Assembly (NCBI GenBank): GCA_963808965.1
Contig: CAWEHU010000017.1
Coordinates: 124,001-188,000, forward strand
Source: CAWEHU01 sp963808965
GTDB taxonomy: Bacteria; Pseudomonadota; Alphaproteobacteria; Acetobacterales; Acetobacteraceae
Length of the DNA: 64,000 nt
Direction of reading: 5' to 3'
Positions 53,901-62,746 of this stretch are shown here, piece by piece (the stretch's first letter is position 1; the number at the start of each line of letters is the position of its first letter). Both the position numbers and the translations under genes were made by a program. The notes below the pieces were generated by a model. The model worked only from the letters and a program-made list of their open reading frames with translations. It was not told where the DNA came from and ran no database searches.

Positions 53901-54206
53901 ATGCGCGCGCGCATCTACCAGCCGCCGAAGAACGCGATGCAGTCCGGCTGGGCCGGCACGCATGAATGGGTACTGGAATACGAACCCTCCGAGCCCCGGG
54001 TCCCCGATCCGCTGATGGGCTGGATCGGCAGCTCCGACACGCTCGCGCAAGTCGTGCTGCGCTTTCCGACGCGCGAGGAGGCGGAGGCGTACGCCGAGAA
54101 GCACGGGATCGCCTACGACGTGCAGCTGCAGACCGCGCGGTCGATCAAGCCGAGGGCGTATGCCGACAATTTCCGCTACGGCCGCAAGGAGAACTGGACG
54201 CATTAA
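53901..54206 (+). CDS. NADH:ubiquinone oxidoreductase accessory subunit, NDUFS4-like
   Basis: 101 residues, ETC complex I conserved-region family, found in alphaproteobacteria and mitochondria. Pattern ARIYQPPKNAMQSGWAGTHEWVLEYEP, then PLMGWIGSSDTLAQVVLRFPTREEAEAYAEKHG and C-terminal YADNFRYGRKENWTH. A GAGGAGGA precedes ATG 53901. Normally unlinked to the nuo operon, as here between two tRNA genes. Confidence 0.92.
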   Translation: MRARIYQPPKNAMQSGWAGTHEWVLEYEPSEPRVPDPLMGWIGSSDTLAQVVLRFPTREEAEAYAEKHGIAYDVQLQTARSIKPRAYADNFRYGRKENWTH

Positions 54207-54227
54207 GCGAGCAAACCCGGCCGGCGA

Positions 54228-54304
54228 GCGCCCTTAGCTCAGTTGGATAGAGCAACAGCCTTCTAAGCTGTGGGTCGCTGGTTCGAGTCCAGCAGGGCGC
54301 GCCA
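54228..54304 (+). tRNA. tRNA-Arg (UCU)
   Basis: 77-nt cloverleaf including encoded CCA: acceptor GCGCCCT/AGGGCGC, anticodon stem ACAGC/GCTGT with loop CTTCTAA (anticodon TCT), T arm GCTGG-TTCGAGT-CCAGC. The T arm and 3' end are a common attachment site for integrating elements; a gene-poor patch follows. Confidence 0.95.
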
Positions 54305-54504
54305 CTAAGTCACTGAAAGGAAAATAGAAAACCCTAACGCGCTACACACACTCTACTAGTCAACAGCGTGGGTGTGCCGTCAGTGTGCCGCGAGTGCGTC
54401 GCCTCTCAGTTGAGAGTGTGTCGCCGCTGCGCCGCGATCGGGCCATTTCGGGGCGGAGGGTGTCGGAGTTGGCAACCGGAGTATCAAACAACGTCGTGTC
54501 CGTC

Positions 54505-54930
54505 CTATATCTGAGGGTTAGGCCCTCCCTCCGCACCATCCCGCCGGGTCGAGAAGCGGTTCCCGAGGCGCTGAAGGTCCTCTTTCAGGGCCTTCTCACA
54601 GGTCCCGTAGATGCACGCATAGAGCTGCGGGTCGTAATGCCGCAGGATCATCTTGCCGAACTCCGCCCGGTCGAGACCGAACAGAGAACAGATCGGCTCG
54701 TAAAGCTCCGGGCTGATCGAATTGCGCCCCATCTCGATAGACGAGACGGCCGTTGCCCAGATGCCCAGGGAGTTGCCCACCTGAGCTTGCGTCATGCCCG
54801 CCTTGATGCGCTGGTCCTGGAACCAAGCCCCCATCTTGCGGCGATATCCATAGGTCAGGTCCCGAGCCAGGTCCGTCGAAGCGGCGCCCCGACCAGTCCG
54901 CCCCATGAGGGGCCTGCGAGTTGTAGCCAT
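54505..54930 (-). CDS. XRE-family transcriptional regulator
   Basis: 141 residues. HTH_3 domain at about residues 33-85: MGAWFQDQRIKAGMTQAQVGNSLGI, AVSSIEMGRNSISPELYEPICSLFGLD. The C-terminus is short and polar. Lies opposite to tRNA-Arg in a patch with few genes; a regulator left from a phage or integrated element is likely. Confidence 0.8.
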   Translation of the reverse strand: MATTRRPLMGRTGRGAASTDLARDLTYGYRRKMGAWFQDQRIKAGMTQAQVGNSLGIWATAVSSIEMGRNSISPELYEPICSLFGLDRAEFGKMILRHYDPQLYACIYGTCEKALKEDLQRLGNRFSTRRDGAEGGPNPQI

Positions 54931-55599
54931 TGGTGAGTTCCTCTGTATGCTTGTCCGCTTTGGTCCCGGCTGGCCATTCTGCCCAGCATCGTCGGAACGC
55001 GGGTATACCCAAACTAGCGTTAAGCGCCTGCTAAGCGGAAATTGCAGCTACGCCAGCGGCAAAAGCCGTGATGGCACTGAAGCTGATGGTCCAACGCCAG
55101 TATCGCCGTTCGCCTGCGCGGTGCTTCTCATCCTCGGTCTGCTGGCCGGCGTCGGTGGGATGGGTTCGGAGATATGATTGGATATGGATTGCGGGAACGT
55201 GGATTGGGATAGCAGGCGCTAGCGGACTGAGTGTTCGATCTCCTTCTGACCTTTTCTTGTTGCAAAGATACGTGGGACAAAGAGAACGACGCCCAGGCAA
55301 CCGAGCGCCGCGACTAGGCGACGGACAAGCACGTATCAAACTCCGAAATCAGCGAATGGTCGAACTCGGCTAATCCGCCTCAAGACTAAGCGTCCTGCAA
55401 CTCAATGCCTCGTAGCACTGAATGAGGAACACGGCTGAGAAGGCTCCCCGGCAGCGGTCAGCCCAGAGAGCGAGACTGCCGGCCGAAGATCGGGGCAGGG
55501 GCCGCTTGGTAAGATGAGCGTCGTCTGCCGGGGCACAATTAATCTGTCCGTCGGCTGCAAATTGCTCGGGTTGCGCTTGCGCCAGCGGCAGCCGTCCTG
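54931..55599. other. gene-poor stretch, no recognised gene
   Basis: Short frames exist on both strands but none shows a family pattern; one minus-strand frame ending at 55031 finishes with a hydrophobic stretch (WRWTISFSAITAFAAG) and could be a fragment of a membrane protein. No repeat, terminator or origin seen. Confidence 0.4.
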
Positions 55600-55902
55600 A
55601 CTTCAATGACGCGCTCCCGGGCGAGGCGGCCGATGACGTCCCGTATGATTTCGGGTGTCCGCCGGGGAGCCGTTGCAGACCTTGATCGTGGGAACTGGTC
55701 GGACGTGAGCCCGTCGGGATGGACCGCCTTGGCAGCCGTGAAACGCGCGATCGTGTCTAAGTCCCGCGCGACCCGCTTCGCGGCTGAAGTCGTCGACCAC
55801 GCACAGCGTCCGGAACCGGCGTCCATCCGCCAGCGTGTCGGATGCGAAGTCCAGCGACCAGCGCCGGTTCAGAGGGCGTGCAGATGGATTGTGATCCGTC
55901 AC
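55600..55902 (-). mobile_element. IS3-family transposase orfB remnant
   Basis: The frame entering at 55902 has RPLNRRWSLDFASDTLADGRRF and LCVVDDFSRE, the N-terminal part of the IS3 OrfB integrase core with its first catalytic Asp; after a frame change RVARDLDTIARF follows. The second and third catalytic residues and the rest of the transposase are missing, as is orfA. No inverted ends seen. A dead fragment, joined directly to the cupin gene region. Confidence 0.75.
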
Positions 55903-55970
55903 ACTCGTGGCCGCCAGTGGCGGGCACCCACACCTGCATCTTCGAGCACCCGTTCGGCGTTCCTGCCGGC

Positions 55971-56474
55971 ATGACCGAGCCCGAGACCTTCTTCTTTTCC
56001 GATGATGGCCGCTTCCCGAACTCGCGCTTGCCGTTGCTCATCTATCGCAACGCACTGCCCTCGGAGGCCGCGGCGATGGAGCAAACCTTCGCCCGCAATA
56101 ACTGGTCCAATTCGTGGCGCGACGGGATCTTCGATTACCATCACTTCCACAGCATCGCGCACGAGGTGCTGGGCTTCGCCGCAGGCGAAGTTCGCATCTG
56201 CTTCGGCGGACCGGGCGGGGAGGTCGTAACGGCGCGGGCCGGGGACGTAGTAGTGATCCCGGCAGGTGTCGGACACTGCAATAAGGGGCAGTCGAACGGC
56301 TTGCTCGTGATCGGCGCCTATCCGGGCGGCGCCGATTACGACATCAGGCGCGGCGATCCGGCCGAAATCGAGACGGTCCGGCGCAATATCGCCACCGTGC
56401 CGTTGCCAGACAATGATCCGGTGCAGGGTGCAGCCGGCGCGCTGCCGCGGCTCTGGGCGGCAACGCGCGGCTGA
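55971..56474 (+). CDS. Cupin domain protein
   Basis: 167 residues from ATG 55971. Cupin with FARNNWSNSWRDGIFDYHHFHSIAHEVLGF, giving the HxHx4E-type metal motif (HHFHSIAHE), AGDVVVIPAGVGHCNKG for the second motif, and a YPGGADYDIRRG tail. Resembles the conserved alphaproteobacterial cupin of unknown substrate. The IS remnant lies just upstream, so the native promoter may be lost; no clear ribosome binding site. Confidence 0.82.
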   Translation: MTEPETFFFSDDGRFPNSRLPLLIYRNALPSEAAAMEQTFARNNWSNSWRDGIFDYHHFHSIAHEVLGFAAGEVRICFGGPGGEVVTARAGDVVVIPAGVGHCNKGQSNGLLVIGAYPGGADYDIRRGDPAEIETVRRNIATVPLPDNDPVQGAAGALPRLWAATRG

Positions 56475-56480
56475 TCGCGC

Positions 56481-56942
56481 TTAGGTATCGATCAACTCAG
56501 GCGCGTCCGGATTAGTTGTGCGGCGGCGCCGTTCAGCCATGAACTGGTCGAACTCGGCCTTGTCGCGCGCCTTCCGCAGACGCTCGAGGTATTCGAGGAA
56601 CTCCCGCTGCTCTTCCTCGAGCCGGCGAAGTGTCTCGGCGCGATACTCGTCGAACGCCTGGTTCCCGCTGGAAGGCGGGCGGCCTCCGGCGTTCCAGCCG
56701 CAACCCCAGGCGCTTTGCCACGGGGCGCCGTTTCCAGGCCGTGGCGCATTCGCCCATCGCCCCCGACCCGTATGACCCCACGACCCGAGGCGGCCCGAGC
56801 ACAGGAGGAACCCGAGCAGGGCCACCCCGGCCGGCCACCAAAGCCAGAACCCGACCAGCATGAGCGCGATCCACGCACCCTTGCCGTATTCATCCAATTT
56901 TGCTGCGAGAACCACGAGGAGGCTCCTCTTGAGGGAACGCAC
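56481..56942 (-). CDS. DUF2852 protein
   Basis: 153 residues from GTG 56942; a second GTG at 56915 has a better ribosome binding site (AAGAGGAG) and gives 144 residues. One membrane helix (WIALMLVGFWLWWPAGVALLGFLL) then a linker and a conserved coiled tail AFDEYRAETLRRLEEEQREFLEYLERLR and KAEFDQFMAERR, the DUF2852 signature of alphaproteobacteria. Function unknown. Convergent with the cupin gene, 6 bp apart. Confidence 0.85.
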   Translation of the reverse strand: MRSLKRSLLVVLAAKLDEYGKGAWIALMLVGFWLWWPAGVALLGFLLCSGRLGSWGHTGRGRWANAPRPGNGAPWQSAWGCGWNAGGRPPSSGNQAFDEYRAETLRRLEEEQREFLEYLERLRKARDKAEFDQFMAERRRRTTNPDAPELIDT

Positions 56943-57037
56943 GCACGGAAGAAGTGAATGTTATTAACATTCACCACGGATTTCATCAAAGTCGGTCATC
57001 TTTCAAGAGACGCACGAAGACGTGAACGAGGCCCGGA

Positions 57038-57674
57038 TCAGTTCGCCCGCCGGAAAAGTCCGAGAGACTGGAGATAGATCAGCAATCCGGCTTCGAGCAG
57101 CTCCTCGGGGGTCATGGGCAGCTTGCGGCGCGCCGCGTCGGAGCGCCCGATGAACAGAGAGGCGACGCCGTGCGCCATGGCCCAGAGGTGGAGCGCCATC
57201 ATCAGAGCGGGGCGGCCGAGCTCCTCTCGGCATTGTTGCGCAGGCGTGCTCCGATGCTCGACGCAGGACGGCGAAGGCGCGATCGGAGGCGACGAGCAGG
57301 GCGGGATCCTCCTCGATCGGGAAACCCGGTTCGAACATCGCCGCGTAGGAAGCCGGCTCGCGGGCGGCGAAGGCGAGATAAGCCCGCCCGCAATTCTCGA
57401 TGGCGCTGACCGGATCCGGCCGACCCTCCTGCCATGCAACCTCGAGCTCGGCGGCGAACCGCTCGAAACCGCGCCGAGCTACTTCCGCGACCAGCGCGTT
57501 GCGGTCGCGGAAATGGCGGTACGGCGCGGCGGGGCTGACCCCGGCGCTCCGTGCCACCTCGGCGAAGGTGAAGCCGGCCGGGCCGCGTTCGGCGATAAGC
57601 CCCAGCGCCGCGGCAACCAGTGCCTCACGCAGATTGCCGTGATGATACGTGTCGCGCCCGCGCCCGTAGCTCAT
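57038..57674 (-). CDS. TetR-family regulator, one frameshift
   Basis: About 212 residues when rejoined. The N-terminal HTH reads YHHGNLREALVAAALGLIAERGPAGFTFAEVARSAGVSPAAPYRHFRDRNALVAEVA. The C-terminal ligand domain, of the WHG type, continues in another frame with QQCREELGRPALMMALHLWAMAHGVASLFIG, break near 57240. Ligand and targets unknown; stands alone, divergent from rpsB. Confidence 0.82.
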
Positions 57675-57934
57675 GTGAGGCGGGTTTACATGGAAAACCT
57701 GCCTCCGCGCAGGGGCCTGTTCGATGCTCCTCCCTCGATGGCGGGGTTACGCCTGCGGAGAGCCGGCTTCTTGCCTCCGGCGCGCCTTTCCGCCATATGC
57801 CCGCTGCCGGCGCGCATCGTGCCGGTAATTCACACGCGGGGCGCCTTTCCCGGCCGGTTCTCCGGCCTGGGTTCCGGTGCCGCATGGCTCAGGCCCCGCG
57901 GAGGCACAACCGGACGTCGGAAAGGACAACGCTC
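57675..57934 (+). promoter_or_regulatory. rpsB leader region with hairpin
   Basis: 260 bp between the TetR gene and rpsB. A perfect stem-loop GGCCGG-TTCT-CCGGCC (57852-57867) lies 67 bp before the rpsB start. Leaders of rpsB-tsf operons often bind S2 for feedback control; whether this hairpin does so is inference. I cannot fix a promoter box with confidence. Confidence 0.4.
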
Positions 57935-58722
57935 ATGGCGATGCCCCAATTCACCCTGCGCCAGCTCCTCGAAGCTGGCGTTCACTTCGGCCATCACACC
58001 CGTCGCTGGAACCCCCGCATGGGGCCGTTCCTGTTCGGCGTTCGCAACCAGGTTCACATCATCGACTTGCAGCAGACCGTGCCGATGCTGGACCGGGCGC
58101 TGCGGGCGGTCCGCGACGTGGTGGCGGGAGGCGGGCGCGTGCTGTTCGTCGGCACCAAGCGCGCCGCGGCGGAATACGTGGCGGACGCGGCCAAGCGCTG
58201 CGGGCAGTACTATGTCAACCACCGCTGGCTCGGCGGCACGCTGACGAACTGGAAGACCATCACCGGCAGCATCAAGCGCCTCCGGCAGATCGAGGATCTG
58301 CTCTCCGGCGACACCCAGGGTCTGACCAAGAAGGAGATCCTGGACATCACGCGCGACAAAGAGAAGCTCGACCGGGCGCTGGGCGGCATCAAGGACATGG
58401 GCGGGCTGCCGGACATCCTGTTCATCATCGACACGAACAAGGAAAAGCTCGCGGTCGAGGAGGCGAACAAGCTCGGCATTCCGGTGGTGGCGGTGCTCGA
58501 CAGCAACTCCGACCCGGCCGGCGTCAGCTTTCCGATCCCCGGCAACGACGATGCCATCCGGGCGATCACGCTCTACTGCGACCTGGTCTCGGGCGCGGTG
58601 CTGGACGGGATCAGCGCGGAGATGGCCGCTTCGGGCCGGGACATCGGTGCCGGGGAAGAGCTGCCCCTGATGCGGTGCCGGAGGCTCACGCCCGCGCCGA
58701 GGCCGAGCAGCCGGCGGCCTGA
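57935..58722 (+). CDS. rpsB: 30S ribosomal protein S2, C-terminal frameshift
   Basis: Protein uS2. ATG 57935 follows AAAGGACAACGCTC and gives MAMPQFTLRQLLEAGVHFGHH. The body has NPRMGPFLFGVRNQVHIIDL, VNHRWLGGTLTNWKTI and PDILFIIDTNKEKLAVEEAN. At about 58662 the frame is lost (one base missing near CTGCCCC); the next frame gives PDAVPEAHARAEAEQPAA and stop 58720-58722, a normal acidic Ala-rich tail. As written, translation would run on to 58816 in the wrong frame. Confidence 0.94.
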
Positions 58723-58755
58723 GCGTCTCGTAAGCGATCGTCTGGAGACTGACAC

Positions 58756-59669
58756 ATGGCCGAGATCACGGCGGCACTGGTTAAGGACCTGCGCGAGAAG
58801 ACCGGCGCGGGTATGATGGACTGCAAGAAAGCGCTCTCGGAGACCGGCGGCAGTATCGAGGCGGCGGTGGACTGGTTGCGCAAAAAGGGCCTCGCCGCGG
58901 CGGCCAAGAAGTCGGGCCGCGTGGCGGCCGAGGGCCTGATCGGGGTCGCTTCCGCCCCCGGCCGGGCGGCGATGGTGGAAGTGAACGCCGAGACCGATTT
59001 CGTCGCCCGCAACGACACGTTTCAGTCCTTTGTGGAAGCTGCCGCTCAAGCGGCCCTCAAGGCCGGCGAGGACGTGGAGGCGATCAAGGCCGCGCCCTAC
59101 CCGAACAGCGTCCGCACGATCGGCGAGGAGCTGACCCACCTCATCGCGACCATCGGCGAAAACATGACCATCCGCCGCGCGCGTGTGTTGAGCGTGGAGC
59201 GGGGCGTGGTCGCGACCTATGTGCACTCGGCGGTGCGGCCGGGTCTCGGCAAGATCGGCGTGCTGGCGGCGGTGGAGGGCGAGAGCGAGATCCGCGGCCC
59301 TGGAGACGCTCGGCCGCCAGATCGGCATGCACGTCGCCCACGCGCGGCCGGAGGCGCTGGACATCGCCGGGGTCGATCCGGCGGCGCTCGAGCGGGAGAA
59401 GGCCGTGCTTGAGCGAGCAGGCCCGTGCCTCGGGCAAGCCGGAGGCGATCATCGAGAAGATGGTCGAGGGGCGCATCCGCAAATACTACGAGGAAGTCGT
59501 GTTGCTCGAGCAGGTCTGGGTGCATGACGGGGAGAGCCGGGTACGCGCGGTGCTGCAGAAATCGGGCGCGAAACTTGCCGGATTCGCTCGCTTTCAGCTG
59601 GGCGAGGGAATCGACCGGGGTCCGGGCGGGGATTTCGCGGCCGAGGTAGCAGCGGCGGCGAAAGGCTGA
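58756..59669 (+). CDS. tsf: Elongation factor Ts, two frameshifts
   Basis: Nucleotide exchange factor for EF-Tu. N-terminal UBA-like domain AALVKDLREKTGAGMMDCKKALSE, then AAMVEVNAETDFVARNDTF. First break near 59294 (two bases lost from a GCGCG stretch), second near 59410 (one extra base). Rejoined pieces include ETLGRQIGMHVAHARPEAL, then RASGKPEAIIEKMVEGRIRKYYEEVVLLEQ and the C-terminus ending AEVAAAAKG. The full length is about 304 residues. Operon partner of rpsB (33 bp gap). Confidence 0.92.
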
Positions 59670-59690
59670 ACCGCGAGACCGACGCGACTT

Positions 59691-59717
59691 CCGCGCGCCC
59701 TTGTTCCGGGCGCGCGG
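59691..59717 (+). terminator. strong hairpin after tsf
   Basis: CCGCGCGCCC (59691-59700), seven-base loop TTGTTCC, GGGCGCGCGG (59708-59717): a perfect 10-bp stem 21 bp after the tsf stop. There is no T run after it. It likely separates rpsB-tsf from the pyrH unit. Confidence 0.65.
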
Positions 59718-59801
59718 GGCCATTAGGGTGCCGCGCGCTCGATTGTCATACACGCCCGCAGCCCGGCGCGCTCCTGCGGCCGTGACAAACAAACGGTTTT
59801 T

Positions 59802-60528
59802 ATGCCCGACCAGCCGGCCTATAAGCGCGTCCTGTTGAAAGTGTCCGGCGAGGCCCTGATGGGGCGGCGCGAATATGGCCTGGACACCGAGACGGTTCCC
59901 GCCATCGCCGCCGACATTCGCGACGTGGTCGCGATGGGCGTGCAGGTCTGCGTCGTCATTGGCGGGGGCAACATCTTTCGCGGCGTCTCCGCCGCGGCGA
60001 GCGGCATGGAACGTGCGCAAGCCGACTACATCGGCATGCTTGCCACGGTGATGAACGCGCTTGCCGTGCAGAGCGCGCTGGAAAAGCGCAAGGTGCCGCA
60101 CCCGCGTGCAGTCGGCGATCCCGATGTCGAGCGTCTGCGAGCCGTATATCCGCCGTCGCGCCGAGCGGCACATGGAGAAGGGCCGCGTGGTGATCTTCGC
60201 CGCCGGCACGGGCAATCCCTTCTTCACCACCGATACCGCCGCCGCGCTGCGCGCCGCGGAGATGGGCTGCGACGCGCTGCTGAAGGGGACGCAAGTGGAC
60301 GGGGTGTATTCCGCCGATCCGCGCAAGGTGGCCAATGCCGAGCGTTACGACCGGCTGACCTATCTCGACGTTCTCGCCCGCGATCTCGCCGTGATGGATG
60401 CCGCGGCGATCAGTCTGGCGCGCGAGAACGGACTGCCTATCGTGGTCTTCAACATCCACGCGCACGGCGCGTTCGCGCAGGTGATCCGGGGCGAGGGACG
60501 CTTCACCACCATTGTCGAGCAGCAGTAG
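59802..60528 (+). CDS. pyrH: UMP kinase, one frameshift
   Basis: Phosphorylates UMP to UDP; amino acid kinase fold. N-terminus KRVLLKVSGEALMG, then VVIGGGNIFRG and DYIGMLATVMNALAVQ. At about 60099 one extra C shifts the frame; the next reads TRVQSAIPMSSVCEPYIRRRA, then FAAGTGNPFFTTDTAAALRA and DPRKVANAERYDRLTYLDVL, ending VEQQ. Rejoined length about 241 residues, as expected. A TTTTT stretch precedes ATG 59802. Confidence 0.93.
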
Positions 60529-60555
60529 CGGCGCGAGGAGAAAGGGGAGGGGGCG

Positions 60556-61122
60556 ATGGCGGCCGATCTGAACACATTGAAGCAGGACCTCACCCGCCGC
60601 ATGGACGGGGCGCTCGAAACTCTGCGCCGGGAGTTCGCCGGATTGCGGGCAGGACGGGCGAGCCCGGGCCTGCTCGAGCCCGTCCGGGTCGAAGCGTACG
60701 GGACCGAGATGCCGATTTCGCAGGTCGGCACGATCGCCGTCCCGGAGGCGCGCATGCTGACCGTGCAGGTCTGGGACCGCAGCATGGTTTCTGCGGTGGA
60801 GCGAGCGATCCGCGATGCGGGGCTCGGCCTCAACCCCGGCTCCGACGGGCAGCTCGTGCGCGTCCCCATCCCACAGCTCACGGCGGAGCGGCGAGCCGAA
60901 CTGGTCAAGGCCGCCGGCCGGTACGCGGAGGCGGCGAAGGTCGCCGTGCGCGGCGTGCGCCGTGATGGCATGGATCAGATCAAGACGCATGAGAAGAAAC
61001 ACGAGATCGGCGAGGATGACGCCAAGCACTGGCACGACGAGGTCCAGAAGCTGACCGACCAGTACATCAGGCGCATCGACGACAGCTTCGCCGACAAGGA
61101 AAAGGACATCCGGCAGGTCTGA
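60556..61122 (+). CDS. frr: Ribosome recycling factor
   Basis: 188 residues, splits post-termination ribosomes with EF-G. Three-helix bundle: MDGALETLRREFAGLRAGRASPGLLEPV, GTEMPISQVGTIAVPEARMLTVQVWD near 55-80 and the C-terminal KHEIGEDDAKHWHDEVQKLTD. GAGAAAGGGGAGG precedes ATG 60556. It follows pyrH by 27 bp, uppS 3 bp later. Confidence 0.97.
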   Translation: MAADLNTLKQDLTRRMDGALETLRREFAGLRAGRASPGLLEPVRVEAYGTEMPISQVGTIAVPEARMLTVQVWDRSMVSAVERAIRDAGLGLNPGSDGQLVRVPIPQLTAERRAELVKAAGRYAEAAKVAVRGVRRDGMDQIKTHEKKHEIGEDDAKHWHDEVQKLTDQYIRRIDDSFADKEKDIRQV

Positions 61123-61125
61123 ACG

Positions 61126-61902
61126 ATGGTCGATGCCGGCTACCAGCCAAAAGGTCACGCTCGCCGAGGAACCCGATCCGGTCGGCGCCGGCGGTCCACG
61201 GCGGCTCCCTGCCATGTCGCCATCATCATGGATGGCAACGGGCGATGGGCAGCGGCCCGGTCGCTGCCGCGGATCGCCGGCCACCGCGAAGGCGCCCGCG
61301 CCGTTCGCCGCACGATCGAGGCCGCCGTCCAGCAGGGCGTGCGCTGGCTGACCTTGTATGCCTTCAGCAGCGAGAATTGGCGACGCTCGCCCGGCGAGGT
61401 GCTGGATTTGACCGGATTGCTCCGGCACTACCTGAAAAGCGAGATCGCGGATCTCCGCGCGAACGGCGTGCGGCTCAGAATCATCGGCGAGCCGGACCGG
61501 TTCGGGGCCGAGATTCGCGAAGATCTGACCACGGCCGTTCGCAGCACGGCGATGAACGCGAGGCTCAACCTGACGGTCGCACTGTCTTATGGCGGCAGGG
61601 CCGAGATCGCCTCCGCGTGCCGCCGGATCGCCGAGGCAGCGCGGGAAGGGCGCCTCGATCCGGCACGGATCGACGAAGCGAGCGTCGCCCGTTTCCTTTT
61701 CACGGAAGGAATACCCGACCCCGACCTCGTGATCCGCACCTCGGGTGAACAGCGTCTTTCCAACTTCCTGTTGTGGCAGGCCGCCTATGCGGAGCTGGTC
61801 TTTCAGGACGTGCTCTGGCCCGATTATGGCGCGTCGCATTTCGCCGACGCATTGGCGGAATACGCGCGGCGGGAGCGACGCTTTGGCGCAAGACCCGGTT
61901 GA
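61126..61902 (+). CDS. uppS: Undecaprenyl (di-trans,poly-cis) diphosphate synthase
   Basis: Cis-prenyltransferase making the cell-wall lipid carrier. Signature HVAIIMDGNGRWA with catalytic D36, then GHREGARAVRRTIEAAVQQG, LTLYAFSSENWRR and the C-terminal IRTSGEQRLSNFLLWQAAYAEL. The first 27 residues in this frame are Arg-rich and unlikely; the neighbouring frame starting at 61133 gives MPATSQKVTLAEEPDPVGAG, suggesting a small frameshift near 61195. Catalytic core intact. Confidence 0.93.
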   Translation: MVDAGYQPKGHARRGTRSGRRRRSTAAPCHVAIIMDGNGRWAAARSLPRIAGHREGARAVRRTIEAAVQQGVRWLTLYAFSSENWRRSPGEVLDLTGLLRHYLKSEIADLRANGVRLRIIGEPDRFGAEIREDLTTAVRSTAMNARLNLTVALSYGGRAEIASACRRIAEAAREGRLDPARIDEASVARFLFTEGIPDPDLVIRTSGEQRLSNFLLWQAAYAELVFQDVLWPDYGASHFADALAEYARRERRFGARPG

Positions 61903-62746
61903 GGGCCGTCCTTTCCGTTGGGGGGACCTCCGTAAGCGGATCATCTCTGCGGCGTTTCTTGCTCCGCTTGCGCTGGTCGCGATCTGGATGGGCGCCGGTA
62001 TGTGGGCCGGCGTGATCGCGCTGGTGACGATCGGCCTCGCCTGCGAGTGGGTCCAGCTCTGTGGCTTCCAGCTCGGCGCGATGCCGGGATTGTCAGTTCC
62101 CCTCGCCATCGTCACGGCCGGAGCGGTCGCCTTGGCGGAGCATGAGGGGGCGGCCCTGATCCTATTGCTGGCTGGTTTCGGCGTTGCCTGGACGCTTGGC
62201 CGTTTGCTGCGGCGGGAGGACTCCGGTGCGAGGCTGCGTTCTCCGGCGAGTTTGGCAGCCGGGGTGCTTTACGTCGGCCTGCCGTGCATCGCGATGCTTT
62301 GGCTGCGCCAGGACGGCGGCGCCGGCCGGCCGAACGTCTTGTTCCTCGTGCTCATCGTCTGGGCGAGCGATGTGGGCGCGTATTTGGCGGGAAGGCTGGT
62401 CGGCGGCCCGCGTCTCGCGCCACGCATTTCGCCGGGCAAGACCTGGTCGGGCGCGGTCGGCGGGCTGGCTTCGGCCGTCGGCATGGGGTGCTTCATCGCG
62501 TTCTGGGCGGCCGGGGGCGGAAATCTGTGGCGAATCAGCCTGGTCGCGGCTTGTCTAGGGGCGATCGCGCAGGCTGGCGACCTGCTCGAGAGTTTGATCA
62601 AGCGACGCTTCGGCGTGAAGGATTCGAGCCGGCTGATCCCGGGTCATGGCGGCTTGCTGGATCGGCTGGATGGCGTCCTGACCGCGGCTCCGGCAGCGGC
62701 CCTTCTGGCCCTCGCCCTCGGACGGGGAGTAGAGCTTTGGCAATGA
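61883..62746 (+). CDS. cdsA: Phosphatidate cytidylyltransferase
   Basis: Makes CDP-diacylglycerol for phospholipid synthesis; 287 residues, multi-helix membrane protein. TTG 61883 inside the end of uppS gives AQDPVEGRPFRWGDLRKRIISA. The family signature is SDVGAYLAGRLVGGPRLAPRISPGKTWSG and the C-terminal SLIKRRFGVKDSSRLIPGHGGLLDRLDG. Overlaps uppS by 20 bp and dxr by ATGA (62743). Confidence 0.94.
   Translation: MAQDPVEGRPFRWGDLRKRIISAAFLAPLALVAIWMGAGMWAGVIALVTIGLACEWVQLCGFQLGAMPGLSVPLAIVTAGAVALAEHEGAALILLLAGFGVAWTLGRLLRREDSGARLRSPASLAAGVLYVGLPCIAMLWLRQDGGAGRPNVLFLVLIVWASDVGAYLAGRLVGGPRLAPRISPGKTWSGAVGGLASAVGMGCFIAFWAAGGGNLWRISLVAACLGAIAQAGDLLESLIKRRFGVKDSSRLIPGHGGLLDRLDGVLTAAPAAALLALALGRGVELWQ

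Noticed and set aside
54228..55970. Intact prophage or integrative element at tRNA-Arg
   Set aside because: No integrase, structural genes or direct repeat of the tRNA end were found in the visible sequence.
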